From the NCBI GenBank assembly GCA_009839535.1, contig VXPN01000035.1, positions 1-30,319 on the forward strand: a stretch of DNA of 30,319 nucleotides, written 5' to 3'. Position 1 is the stretch's first letter. Every line of letters begins with the position of its first letter. Source of the DNA: Boseongicola sp. SB0662_bin_57. GTDB lineage: Bacteria > Pseudomonadota > Alphaproteobacteria > Rhodobacterales > Rhodobacteraceae. The position numbers and the translations under genes are program-made. Under the pieces are notes generated by a model, which saw only the letters and a list, made by a program, of their open reading frames with translations, was not told the origin of the DNA and searched no databases. Shown here piece by piece: positions 16,055-24,889 of this stretch.

Positions 16055-16872
16055 TCATTGACGTACGAAGAGTTCGTGCGAACCGGGTGCGGGCGATCCT
16101 GTCGCGGACATGCGGCGGGGGACACGTTGCTGGAAGGGTCTGGAGCGTCTACCGGATTGACTGGTAGCACCGGCGTCCAGCGTTGAAACGTCCTGATGCC
16201 CCGCGTGTTTGGCGACGCGCGGGATGCGACAATTCGAATGAAAGACCCTTGTCCGGACGGAACATGACCGGAGTTTTCCATCATCAGTCGCGCGCGTGTC
16301 GAAAAGCTCCGTGAGAAACAGCTCGTACTCGTAGCCCCTCCGTTGCCGTGGATGGTCAAGTAGACCATTGAGTCTCTGCAAAAGTTACTTTGCAACCTCG
16401 TCGGATGGCAGGAAGTCGCCCGGCGACGCGAGATCGTCCCGCCTCGTGTCCGGACGGTGTAGAGTGCCCAAGAAGTCTTGCTCATTCAATTCCGGTACTT
16501 TGATGGACAGACGGAGCAGGATCTCGTTCAGGCGTACGATCTCGTCCGGCATCAGCGGCTCGCCCCTCCCTCGCCGCCAGGTCATGGATTGCCTGACGAT
16601 CGCCAGCGAGAGCGCGTAGAACCTGTGACGTTGCCGGGCGGGCATTGTCGAAAGGAGGTGGATAATCGCAGGGTGTTTGCTCCCGCCGACCCAGAAGTCT
16701 TGCGACTGCACCGTCGCGGCGGCGAACGGGAATGCGGTCCGAGAGTTGCCGCTCCCGTGCAGGAAGTCGTAGAGAACATCGACGAGATCCTCCACGTATT
16801 GTTCTCCTCCATCAGGTACATGTCGACCGCCACGATCTGGCGAATGGCGCGGCGAACGGACCTTTGACAGCA
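16055..16872 (-). pseudogene. Broken gene of unknown function with a restriction-endonuclease-family-like segment
   Basis: Minus-strand pieces in order are SVRRAIRQIVAVDMYLMEE (ending near 16803), then in another frame EQYVEDLVDVLYDFLHGSGNSRTAF, HPAIIHLLSTMPARQRHRFYALS, MTWRRGRGEPLMPDEIVRLNEILL and DFLPSDEVAK. A TAA follows at 16385-16387, and in the same frame LLQRLNGLLDHPRQRRGYEYELFLTELFD. The switch at about 16800 looks like a frameshift, since the joined reading is smooth, and the TAA a nonsense change. The last segment resembles the linker of Mrr-like restriction enzyme families (RRGYEFE..L..LF), after which catalytic sequence would be expected but is not found. An alternative is an intact 167-aa gene from the ATG at 16888 to 16385. 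It starts just after abiEii on the same strand, so the two may once have been co-transcribed. Confidence 0.5.
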
Positions 16873-16891
16873 TGGGCGGAGGTGTCATCGC

Positions 16892-17755
16892 TCACCACTC
16901 AATCCCCAATCTCGCTTTCGCGTCGGGCGTCTTCGCCCAAGGCTCCCCCGGCATCTTCCCGATGAGACTCTCGAATATTGCCCTGACGGCGTGACCGGTC
17001 GCGTCGTCGGTCATGCGTTCGGCCGAGTCGGCTGACAGCAACGGGCGCAGATCCATCAACAGGTTGCCCCTCGCGAACTTCGCGAGCATCCGCTCTTCGG
17101 CCTGCGCGCGTGAGATCTGCACGCCCCCATCGGCGAGATATCGCGCGAACAGGTTCACGACGCGATCACAGTCGAGACCATCGAAGACCACGAGCCCATG
17201 GGCCAGATCGTACAGGTCCCTGCCCTTGTCCCTTTGAAGGAGCGCGCGAAACTTGGTCGCCAGCATCTCCTCGTTGGAGAATGTCGGTATCGTCGACGCG
17301 CCCGAGAACCAGGGATTCTCTACGGCAAACGGCGCCATCATGACCGGGTCGTAGGCGGTGCGTTCACGCGTGTTGATTTCGAGCTTGAGGCGGATGGGGT
17401 GTTCGCCGCCATCTTCCGCCGGCACCAGAAAGCGGATCTTCGGTGCGACCTTGCTCTGCTCGAAGCGTGCGGGACCGAGAATCGGCTCCAGGAGCTTTCG
17501 CAACCGATCCAGTATCGGACCGATCGCTCCTGCCGACGTCCGCACGAGGTCGATATCCTCAGAATGGCGGAGCGGCTCCGGGAAGTGCAGTTTGTTGAGT
17601 GCGGTTCCGCCCCGGAACCGGAGCTCCGATGCAAGGAACGGGTCGCCGAATGTCTCCACGAGGGCGCGCGAGATGATCAGGTCCTGCTCAACCTGCCTCT
17701 GCTCGGCCCAAGGCGCCGTCTGGCTCCATTCAACGATGTTCTGGCTCGGGATCAT
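16892..17755 (-). CDS. abiEii: AbiEii/AbiGii-family nucleotidyltransferase toxin (type IV toxin-antitoxin)
   Basis: The product has 287 aa with the DNA-polymerase-beta-type nucleotidyltransferase motifs of the family: GGTALNK at residues 49-55, SEDIDL at 65-70 (the two catalytic Asp residues), and ATKFRALLQRDKGRDLYDL at 166-184, the characteristic KxR...KGRDxYDL motif. AbiEii toxins block growth of the host cell when released, acting as abortive-infection effectors against phage; they are believed to transfer nucleotides to an RNA target. Length is close to family normal and all motifs are intact. Its ATG overlaps the stop of abiEi (ATGA at 17755-17752), the standard arrangement of the operon. 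The broken gene immediately downstream begins within about 20 bases. Confidence 0.92.
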   Translation of the reverse strand: MIPSQNIVEWSQTAPWAEQRQVEQDLIISRALVETFGDPFLASELRFRGGTALNKLHFPEPLRHSEDIDLVRTSAGAIGPILDRLRKLLEPILGPARFEQSKVAPKIRFLVPAEDGGEHPIRLKLEINTRERTAYDPVMMAPFAVENPWFSGASTIPTFSNEEMLATKFRALLQRDKGRDLYDLAHGLVVFDGLDCDRVVNLFARYLADGGVQISRAQAEERMLAKFARGNLLMDLRPLLSADSAERMTDDATGHAVRAIFESLIGKMPGEPWAKTPDAKARLGIEW

Positions 17756-18579
17756 TCATCGACCTCCGGAAGCCGGCGCACAACGACCCGCCATCTCCGA
17801 TCCCGTTCGACCGGATCGGGTGCGAAGAGCGGGTCCCTCGCCTCTCCTCGGTCCAGCTCGGTCCAGGACAGTTTGCCTCGCGACATCAGCATTTCGTGCA
17901 TCCTTTGGGTAATGCTGCGCCGGTCGAGAATGTCGAGCATGTAGCCCAACCGCTGAACGACAGGTTTCTCGAACCGAAGGGACAGGAACGCGAGCTGATC
18001 GCCGTCGACCCTGGACCCGAGGTCGGAGAGGACGGTGGCGACGTTGTCGATGCCTGCCGACCCCTTGCCGTAACGCATGAGATCGAGCGCCGTCAGCGCG
18101 GGCGAGGACACCTTCATCCCTCCGGTATCGGTCTTGGTGTATTCGACGCCGTCGACGATCGCGGCCATCTCCTTTCGGTAGTAGAAGACGATGAGGCTGC
18201 GCCCCGCCCGGATCCTGGGCATGCGTTTGCCAGCCACGACCTGAAATTCCATTACGGCTTGATGGGTCGCACCGTGCAGCTCGGCGGCCTTCAGCAGGCC
18301 TACGTAATAAGGTTGCCGCTCTCGTCGCATGAGCGCGTCCACGTACCAGGATGGCGGCGGCGCCCCCCAGGACGCGAATTGCGGAGGGACAGCAACATAG
18401 AATCCCTTGCGCGGACTGATTAGCCTGCCACGTTTCTGAAGGCGCTGAGCGGCATCCAGGAACGCGCCGCGGTTGGTGCCGAGGGTTTCCACGGCCTCCT
18501 TCGCGTCGAAAACGACCCGGCCCTTCGACTGGAGCTCCGTGAGGTATTCCGCGAGAGTCGCACGCCTTTCCCGAATCAT
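17752..18579 (-). CDS. abiEi: AbiEi-family antitoxin and autorepressor
   Basis: The product has 275 aa. The N-terminal part is a winged helix (AEYLTELQSKGRVVFDAKEA, RGAFLDAAQRLQKRGRLISPRKGFY), followed by the larger AbiEi domain (PYYVGLLKAAELHGATHQ, VSSPALTALDLMRYGKGSAGIDNVATVL). AbiEi represses its own promoter through inverted repeats and counters the toxin without forming a tight complex (type IV antitoxin). The start at 18579 (MIRERRATLAEYL) was chosen because AAGGA lies about 10 bases upstream and because the in-frame extension to 18684 would run through the promoter region and the inverted repeat at 18613-18643. The toxin gene overlaps its stop by four bases. Confidence 0.9.
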   Translation of the reverse strand: MIRERRATLAEYLTELQSKGRVVFDAKEAVETLGTNRGAFLDAAQRLQKRGRLISPRKGFYVAVPPQFASWGAPPPSWYVDALMRRERQPYYVGLLKAAELHGATHQAVMEFQVVAGKRMPRIRAGRSLIVFYYRKEMAAIVDGVEYTKTDTGGMKVSSPALTALDLMRYGKGSAGIDNVATVLSDLGSRVDGDQLAFLSLRFEKPVVQRLGYMLDILDRRSITQRMHEMLMSRGKLSWTELDRGEARDPLFAPDPVERDRRWRVVVRRLPEVDE

Positions 18580-18612
18580 GTGTGCAAATCCTTGATTTAT
18601 GCGGATTAGCTT

Positions 18613-18643
18613 ACATGACTTTTCCATATGTACCAAGTCATGT
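18613..18643 (-). promoter_or_regulatory. Perfect 9-base inverted repeat upstream of abiEi, probable AbiEi operator
   Basis: ACATGACTT at 18613-18621 and its exact reverse complement AAGTCATGT at 18635-18643 are separated by 13 bases, so the half-site centres are 22 bases (two helical turns) apart. The element begins 34 bases upstream of the abiEi ATG. The region is AT-rich compared with its surroundings, as expected of a promoter, although I cannot fix -35 and -10 boxes with confidence. AbiEi proteins are known to bind inverted repeats upstream of their own gene. Confidence 0.7.
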
Positions 18644-18751
18644 TGTGAACACCGCATTTTTCGCGGAGCACGGACATGGATCACTAATCACCCATCTCGA
18701 CCGCAAGTGTGCCTAACTCATCTACATCGACAGTCGTTCATCCGTCAGAGG

Positions 18752-18791
18752 CTTCCCTCGTTGACCCGGCGCTTCCCTCGTTGACCCGGCG
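18752..18791. repeat. Tandem direct repeat, two exact 20-base copies plus a partial third
   Basis: The unit CTTCCCTCGTTGACCCGGCG occurs at 18752-18771 and again at 18772-18791, followed by CTTCC. It lies between the abiEi promoter and the 3' end of the helicase gene (druE), so it is intergenic. No dyad symmetry is obvious within the unit. It may be a replication-slippage product. Confidence 0.75.
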
Positions 18792-18838
18792 CTTCCTGAT
18801 CGACAGGGCGTGCTCACTCGTGATTTGGGGCCCTCCTG

Positions 18839-21800
18839 CTATACTTCGGTTGCTTGCAACACCACGGGCGCTTCTCTTCCTTCTTCCACCGCTATGGCAA
18901 AATTCAATGACCTAAGCGAGCGCGCTTGCCTAGAAGGCTCGACCAAAAAGTCATGCCGAGGTGTACCACGCGCCCGCCACGCTCCAAGCCCCTGGTCGAG
19001 AAGTATCGTGATATTGCGACCGTCGCCCAAGCGCAAATTCAAGCTTCGTTCATGGGGGAGTTGGGCCTTTTCGCAAATTTCAATCTGAGCATTCGGAAAC
19101 AGCTCTTGCATCACGGCGCGGCGCATCCCATCCTCAACGAAATTGTGGAAGACTGCCCATCCTGCAGAGTTGCTTCTGGATGCGTGAGCGGTTGATATTT
19201 TGAGACTTTCTATTTTACCTTTCGGGACTTGTCGCAGGACCTCCGAAAGAAGTCGCAGATTGAGCGGTGTCAATAGATAGCGGTCACTGTAAATCGCAGT
19301 GTGGATTCCGTGTGCCTGCATCGACGCCGCCAAAATAGGGTCCGCTGCGGCAAGCACCTTCCAGAAACTGCGTCCAAAGGCGGCCACTCGGCCGTCAAGT
19401 TGAGCCGCCATTCGAACAAGCCGAGCATTGCCGCCAGACAATTTGATCAACTGTTCCCCGGAAAAATCGCTGGCCTCTGGTATATTGCTTGTATGGCCAC
19501 GGACGAGAGGCGCCTCTTCGCCTAGTCCCCAGTGCGGGCCAGGACATGCTTCATTTGTCGCGGAAACCGCGACAGATTCGTAACCTGCCGCGTTCTCAAT
19601 CACTGCAAGTACCGGCGCGTCTTTTGCAAATGGCAAATCCGCAGCAAGTCGCAAGGACGCGGCTCCCGACAACCTATGAAGATCGAGCTTTTGTGCTATC
19701 CCAAACCCCTTGTCGATCAACGCCCGTTTTTGCAATACGACATCGACCCTTGTCCCGGCGTCTTTGAGGCGCAGCAACAGATCGCCTACGCGCCAATCTG
19801 CGAGCTCCCACTCCGTCGGAGTACCGTGCAAATAAAAAGTAACTGAAACCAAACCACTAATGCGGCTCTGACGATCGATCCATTCAGTGAGCGTTGCGTC
19901 AATCAAGCGAGTATCTGGGCCGAACACTCGCAAGTGTTCTGGAATCTCAAGGCATCGATGCAACCTGCGGGTAAGGTTCAGGCCGGCGCGGCGATCAAGC
20001 CGTACTTCCCCAAAATTCAAATCTGGCCGCAATACGCAAGCCGGGCAGCCTTGCGCACAATCCTCAACGCACGACAGCCGTTCGCCAGCACGCCTCAGGC
20101 ACGATTTGAACCAATCCAGTTCGGCTAGTCGCGAGGAAAAACCGGCACCTCCGGCAGCACGATCGTAAAGAAACATCGAGACCCTGTCTTCGTTCGCTGG
20201 GCCCTTCGAGTCATTTACGGACACACCGATCTCGCGCACTTCAGCTCCGAGCCTTTCCGCGAGCGACTCGCGCAGTCCCGCAGCCAAGGCGAGGCTTTCC
20301 TCTCGACTAGTTCCGGCAGGCAATTGCAATTCGAATAGGTCTGTTTGTGCTGCGTGGACAAACCGGACGTTGCGCTGTATTCGTTCACGCTTTGCAAAGC
20401 CTCCGGGACAATAGCCGCCCTTCAACGACATGCCACGCGCCCTAGCCAACGGCGTGTGCTGCCTGATCGCATTTGGAATGGGCGCTCCCCCGCCTTCTTC
20501 AGACTCCGCTTCGGCTCTTCCGCAGTCGAGACATAGAGCATATCCTTTCCCACGCGGTCCCGAGCCTAGGGTCACGATCTGTCCCTCAGAGTCGGCCCGA
20601 TAGCGCCCAGCCGTCGGGTCCGGCAACGCTCGCCAAGTTCCCTTGGAGGCCGACAGCCTAGGCATTTCGTAGGGTGCGTGTCCAAGGTTCTCGTATCCAG
20701 TATGGGGAGCACGTCGACCAAGAAACCCCGCTGGCTTCAGGCTCCGCTTCCAGCTAGGGTGCTGTCTGTGGCACCCTGGACAGGCTTCGGGCGCCATACG
20801 CGCCAGCCCGAAGGCCGAACAAGACGGGCACTCCCAAAAGAATTGCAGGTCCTCGAGCTGCGAGGCATCCGCCATTGCGCGCCATGCCGGCAGAACGCCT
20901 TCCGAGCGATGTACAAGTCCGTCGACCACAACCTCGGCTCCCGGTGCGTATTCGCGGATCGCTATGTCCAGAGTACGCGACGCCCCACCTCGGCGCTCAC
21001 CGAAGGCGACCGTTTCGGAATCCTGGTTCCGGTCGTGGCCCGAGAGATGGTCGAAAGTCACCACATCGACCGGGAATCCGTACGAGGGCGTGAATCCGCG
21101 CCTTGCAAGTTCGGCCAACAAGAACTCACCCTTCATCCGGCGCCCCCGCAGTGCAAATGCCTGCTTCACTTCCGCTTCGGAAGCTGCATCTCGGCGCAAG
21201 AGGATTTCGGCGTATTCGTCGCACCACCGGCGTAACAGCTTCCCGAACCCTTCGGCTGTCATGCCGACCAGGTATTCGGCGGACTTCGCGCCGAGCGCTG
21301 TGCCCCTTGTCAAATGCTCTAAATCGGAGCGAAGACTGTCGGAGCGACCCCACTCTCCACGGAGATCCCGCAGGAACCTGTTTGCGATGGCGCCCTCGGC
21401 AATCGGTTCATCGGCGTCGTCCGTCGCACCAAGGAATGCACCTGTCGACGAAAGCAAATCGAAACCCTCTGGCAGGTCGCGCAGGAAAGCACCGAGGATT
21501 GCCGCGTGAACATGGCGCGCAACCAGGCTCGGGCTATCCAATCTCACCGCGGGCGCCGTGGCGGAGGTCATCAGGAAGCGCTCAGGCTTCTCGAAGACAA
21601 TCCGGTCTAACGGAAGGTCTCGGCAGAAGGTCAACCCGAACGCCCATGGCTCTCCGCGCCTTCCCGCCCGGCCCAAACGTTGGCGGTAGTTGGAAATCGA
21701 TGGCGGCACATTGCCGTTTGCGATCAACTGCACGTTCGGGATGTCGATTCCCATTTCCATCGTGGTCGAGCAATTGAGCAGGTTTATCTGTCCATCCTTG

Positions 21801-24800
21801 AACGATCGCTCGTACTCGGCGAGAACCGGGCGTTCAATCTGGGCGGAGTGCTCTTGCGACCGCAGAAAAGGCGCATAAGCAGCAGCCCTGTCGTGAAGGT
21901 CGGTCCAGAGCCCATCACGGCGCAACTCCGCAACGCACTCATCCGTGTTGCACCACTGCACGAGCTGCGCCCGAAGCTCTGGATCCAATCCGCCCGAATT
22001 TGCCTTGGGCAAGCGTGGCAATTCCATACGATCGAGCCAGCGGCTGGGATCGTACGGCGAACGGCCCGCCGGAGAGTATCCAAAAATTCGTCTCGTGACT
22101 GGGCAGAGCCACCCTGCCTCAAGCCGCGTTACAGCAGCTTTCCGAAAGTCGAGCTGGTATGCGCCGCCGCCTATGTCTCGTGCGGCCGTAGAGACAATCA
22201 AGGTCCAGAGTGCGGACAAGACATCTCCTGCTCGATCTTGGTCTGCGCGGCTTTCCGGATCTCCATCTATCAATGCGTAGACAAGGCGATGTAGTCGCGA
22301 CGGCCGTGTGGCTAGAGGCACGGGGCCCGGCCACGGCCGACTGTTTCTTGGACGGTCCGCGACTGCCAGTCCGGGACGGCAGACTGAAAAGGGCTGTCCC
22401 CCCGATCGGGGGCTGACGAAGCGCATCATTCTCTCCCGCGGCAGCCATGTTGCCAATCTGTCCCGGAACACAAAGTCGACAGCCGCAAGAGCCAGTGCCA
22501 TCCAGCCATCTTCGTCCACCCCCGATTGAGCAAGAACAGGTGGCAATTTCAGCCGCGCCGTTTGCTCAAGATCAGGAAAGGCGAGCCGGACCAGGCCCAT
22601 CGTCTCGGCATTATTCTGCACCTTTGGTCGACGAAGAAGCTCGCGATACAGGAACATTTCAGAGAGCTTGGTGGGCTCTTCGGCCATCTCTTGACCGCCA
22701 CCTGCCCGCTCCTGCCAAACTGCCGTCGCGAATTCGCGCAGTTCGCGGTGCTGCGAGAATGCTTCGACAAGATCGTTCCAAGAAGTCGGTTTGGTCGTCC
22801 CACGGAGCTTTTCGTCAATTTCCTGAATAAGCTCCATGAGCACCGGATCGTTCGCCCTCAGCAGACCTTCACGTCTCTTCTCGAGATTCTCCCGTTCCGC
22901 TGCGTCCAGTCCGCGACACTCCTGCACAGAGTGGTAGAGGAATGCGCGCGTCAGGTTGCGCTCGGCGTCCTGTTGCAGCTTTGCAGCCAATCTCGCAGTG
23001 CCTTGACGGCTATCGGAAAAAGTAAGGGCACGTCGACCTCCTAGGGGTCTGCCGGGCCGGTCCAAGGGTCTTCCCAGGGACTCGATCAACGCCGGCATCG
23101 CCACGCCCATGAAAAACGGAGGACCGTAGCGTTGCGGAGCCATTCGGGCGTCGACAGCACCGGGACAACAAGTGCGGGATTCTTCATCCTCGTCCAAAGT
23201 GATGCGTATCCAGCGGGCATCCTCGGGCGGCGCGTTGTCGAAAACCACGCCGTCGTCGACCCGGAGGTAACGGTCGGTGTCTGTGTCTCGCCCTGGGGAG
23301 AGAATGCCGGTTCCGCGAGCGATGACGTCGGGCACGCCGTCTTCTTCATCGGGTTCCGCATCCACCGCAAATTCGTCAACCTGCTCCGCCTGGATCGGCA
23401 CCAACCGTGTCGTAGTTCCGAACTCCACCCCGGCAACAAGAGACGGACTCCCGCACTCGTTGCAAGCCAAGAGTTCGAACACTGGTGCACCACAATCGCA
23501 CTTGTCTCGTTGCTTCAACCAGACTGCACCGAAACCCCATCCGGATCCTTGGGCAGACAGCTCATCGTCTCGGCATTCGCAGTTCGGATCGACGCAAACC
23601 CAGACGCCACCCAAGGCGCGATGAAAGACATGTGCCCGCCATGGCAAGAGTCGCTCACCAGTCTCGGGACATTCAGCACGTGCAGCGGCGTCAAGCACTG
23701 CCTGAGCATCGACCTTTCGCTCAGCACCCTCGGAACCGAAGAGAACGCTTGCGGCATCGGAAAGGGTGGCGCCCTTTTGCGAGATTTCTTCCTTTAGTTT
23801 CTGAATTCGGGGATGGGGCGCTAGATGCTTCCACAGCGCCCTGGAACCGAGTTCGCGAAGTGCGGGCAAGTCAAATTCTGTGTCCGGTGCAGCCAACGGA
23901 AGGTCGGTTTCGGCCTCGCGCCCTTGAATCACCCGCACAAGACGCTCGTCAACACCCGCAAGATCAGAAGCAAAACGCTTCAACTTCTCTTCTGTTCCTT
24001 CTCCCTCGCCGATTGTAGCAGAGGTCGCCAATAGCCGAACCTGCTCCGGTTCGACGCCAAAGGCGGCCCTCACTCGACGCAGCAGCAGTGCCATCTCCGC
24101 CGCCTGGGCGCCGATATAGCCGTGTGCCTCGTCCAGTACGATCCAACGCAACAACCCCTGCGAACGGGCCAGAATGGAACGGTCCTTGGCGCGCAGGAGC
24201 AAATACTCCAGCATAGTCACATTGGTGACGAGTATCGCCGGTGGGTTCTCGCGAATCTGCCGTCGGTTGCCGATCTCGGCAGCTCCAAGCCGGGCGCTGT
24301 CCTCTTGTCGCGGCGTTTCAGGTGTCAATCCGTTATAAAGTGCAAAACTCACCCGGTTCTTTATTGGCGCACTCCAGGCTGATAGACGCTCCCGTTGGCT
24401 TTCGATCAACGCGTTCAGTGGATAAATGACTATTGCCCGGACTCCTGCATGCGACCCAGACTCCTCTCGCCGCAGAAGGTCGTCCAGCATGGGAATCATG
24501 AAACACTCGGTCTTGCCCGAACCGGTGCCAGAACTCACGACGCAAGACAGGCCATCACGCGCCGCTTCCCACGCTGCAAGTTGGTGCGACCAAGGGCGCC
24601 TGTCGCGTGGCATCCGTTCATCCTCAGCTTCGTCCAACGCTGCCACAAGCTCGCGATGCAGGAGTTCGCCGGCCAAATCGTGGAGCGTGCAGTCTGCCGT
24701 TTCCCAGCTCCGCGCGGCCTCGAACATCGGATCGGCGAGGAGCGCATCCGGTTCTCCGGGCAAGGCCGAGAGCCGGCGTAGGAGGGCGGAATTTAGCGCA

Positions 24801-24889
24801 GGCGATGCGATTCGACCCCGGGCAACCACTGAGGACGACGCCCGGCTTGAAAGACGGCAGAGTGTTTCGTGAAGATGCGACGCTTTCAT
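18839..24889 (-). CDS. druE: Druantia type III DruE-like DEAD/DEAH helicase with DUF1998 domain
   Basis: The product has 2016 aa. The N-terminal helicase core has Walker A GTGSGKT at residues 121-127, motif Ia YPLNAL at 156-161, DEAH at 253-256 and motif III ATSATIG at 288-294. A cysteine-rich insert (CVDPNCEC, CDCG, CNEC) follows. The second RecA domain has STTMEMGIDI and QRLGRAGRRG. Further on are a second zinc-ribbon-like segment (CPSC...CPGC) and the DUF1998 region with LYDRAAGGAGF and GCPAC. About 370 C-terminal residues carry a further domain. Size, DUF1998 and partner match DruE, the one gene shared by all Druantia anti-phage systems. The ATG at 24889 overlaps the stop of the 1073-aa partner (ATGA), so it is preferred over the ATG at 24910. 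DrmB of DISARM also has DUF1998, but it is much shorter and has different partners. Confidence 0.85.
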   Translation of the reverse strand: MKASHLHETLCRLSSRASSSVVARGRIASPALNSALLRRLSALPGEPDALLADPMFEAARSWETADCTLHDLAGELLHRELVAALDEAEDERMPRDRRPWSHQLAAWEAARDGLSCVVSSGTGSGKTECFMIPMLDDLLRREESGSHAGVRAIVIYPLNALIESQRERLSAWSAPIKNRVSFALYNGLTPETPRQEDSARLGAAEIGNRRQIRENPPAILVTNVTMLEYLLLRAKDRSILARSQGLLRWIVLDEAHGYIGAQAAEMALLLRRVRAAFGVEPEQVRLLATSATIGEGEGTEEKLKRFASDLAGVDERLVRVIQGREAETDLPLAAPDTEFDLPALRELGSRALWKHLAPHPRIQKLKEEISQKGATLSDAASVLFGSEGAERKVDAQAVLDAAARAECPETGERLLPWRAHVFHRALGGVWVCVDPNCECRDDELSAQGSGWGFGAVWLKQRDKCDCGAPVFELLACNECGSPSLVAGVEFGTTTRLVPIQAEQVDEFAVDAEPDEEDGVPDVIARGTGILSPGRDTDTDRYLRVDDGVVFDNAPPEDARWIRITLDEDEESRTCCPGAVDARMAPQRYGPPFFMGVAMPALIESLGRPLDRPGRPLGGRRALTFSDSRQGTARLAAKLQQDAERNLTRAFLYHSVQECRGLDAAERENLEKRREGLLRANDPVLMELIQEIDEKLRGTTKPTSWNDLVEAFSQHRELREFATAVWQERAGGGQEMAEEPTKLSEMFLYRELLRRPKVQNNAETMGLVRLAFPDLEQTARLKLPPVLAQSGVDEDGWMALALAAVDFVFRDRLATWLPRERMMRFVSPRSGGQPFSVCRPGLAVADRPRNSRPWPGPVPLATRPSRLHRLVYALIDGDPESRADQDRAGDVLSALWTLIVSTAARDIGGGAYQLDFRKAAVTRLEAGWLCPVTRRIFGYSPAGRSPYDPSRWLDRMELPRLPKANSGGLDPELRAQLVQWCNTDECVAELRRDGLWTDLHDRAAAYAPFLRSQEHSAQIERPVLAEYERSFKDGQINLLNCSTTMEMGIDIPNVQLIANGNVPPSISNYRQRLGRAGRRGEPWAFGLTFCRDLPLDRIVFEKPERFLMTSATAPAVRLDSPSLVARHVHAAILGAFLRDLPEGFDLLSSTGAFLGATDDADEPIAEGAIANRFLRDLRGEWGRSDSLRSDLEHLTRGTALGAKSAEYLVGMTAEGFGKLLRRWCDEYAEILLRRDAASEAEVKQAFALRGRRMKGEFLLAELARRGFTPSYGFPVDVVTFDHLSGHDRNQDSETVAFGERRGGASRTLDIAIREYAPGAEVVVDGLVHRSEGVLPAWRAMADASQLEDLQFFWECPSCSAFGLARMAPEACPGCHRQHPSWKRSLKPAGFLGRRAPHTGYENLGHAPYEMPRLSASKGTWRALPDPTAGRYRADSEGQIVTLGSGPRGKGYALCLDCGRAEAESEEGGGAPIPNAIRQHTPLARARGMSLKGGYCPGGFAKRERIQRNVRFVHAAQTDLFELQLPAGTSREESLALAAGLRESLAERLGAEVREIGVSVNDSKGPANEDRVSMFLYDRAAGGAGFSSRLAELDWFKSCLRRAGERLSCVEDCAQGCPACVLRPDLNFGEVRLDRRAGLNLTRRLHRCLEIPEHLRVFGPDTRLIDATLTEWIDRQSRISGLVSVTFYLHGTPTEWELADWRVGDLLLRLKDAGTRVDVVLQKRALIDKGFGIAQKLDLHRLSGAASLRLAADLPFAKDAPVLAVIENAAGYESVAVSATNEACPGPHWGLGEEAPLVRGHTSNIPEASDFSGEQLIKLSGGNARLVRMAAQLDGRVAAFGRSFWKVLAAADPILAASMQAHGIHTAIYSDRYLLTPLNLRLLSEVLRQVPKGKIESLKISTAHASRSNSAGWAVFHNFVEDGMRRAVMQELFPNAQIEICEKAQLPHERSLNLRLGDGRNITILLDQGLGAWRARGTPRHDFLVEPSRQARSLRSLNFAIAVEEGREAPVVLQATEV

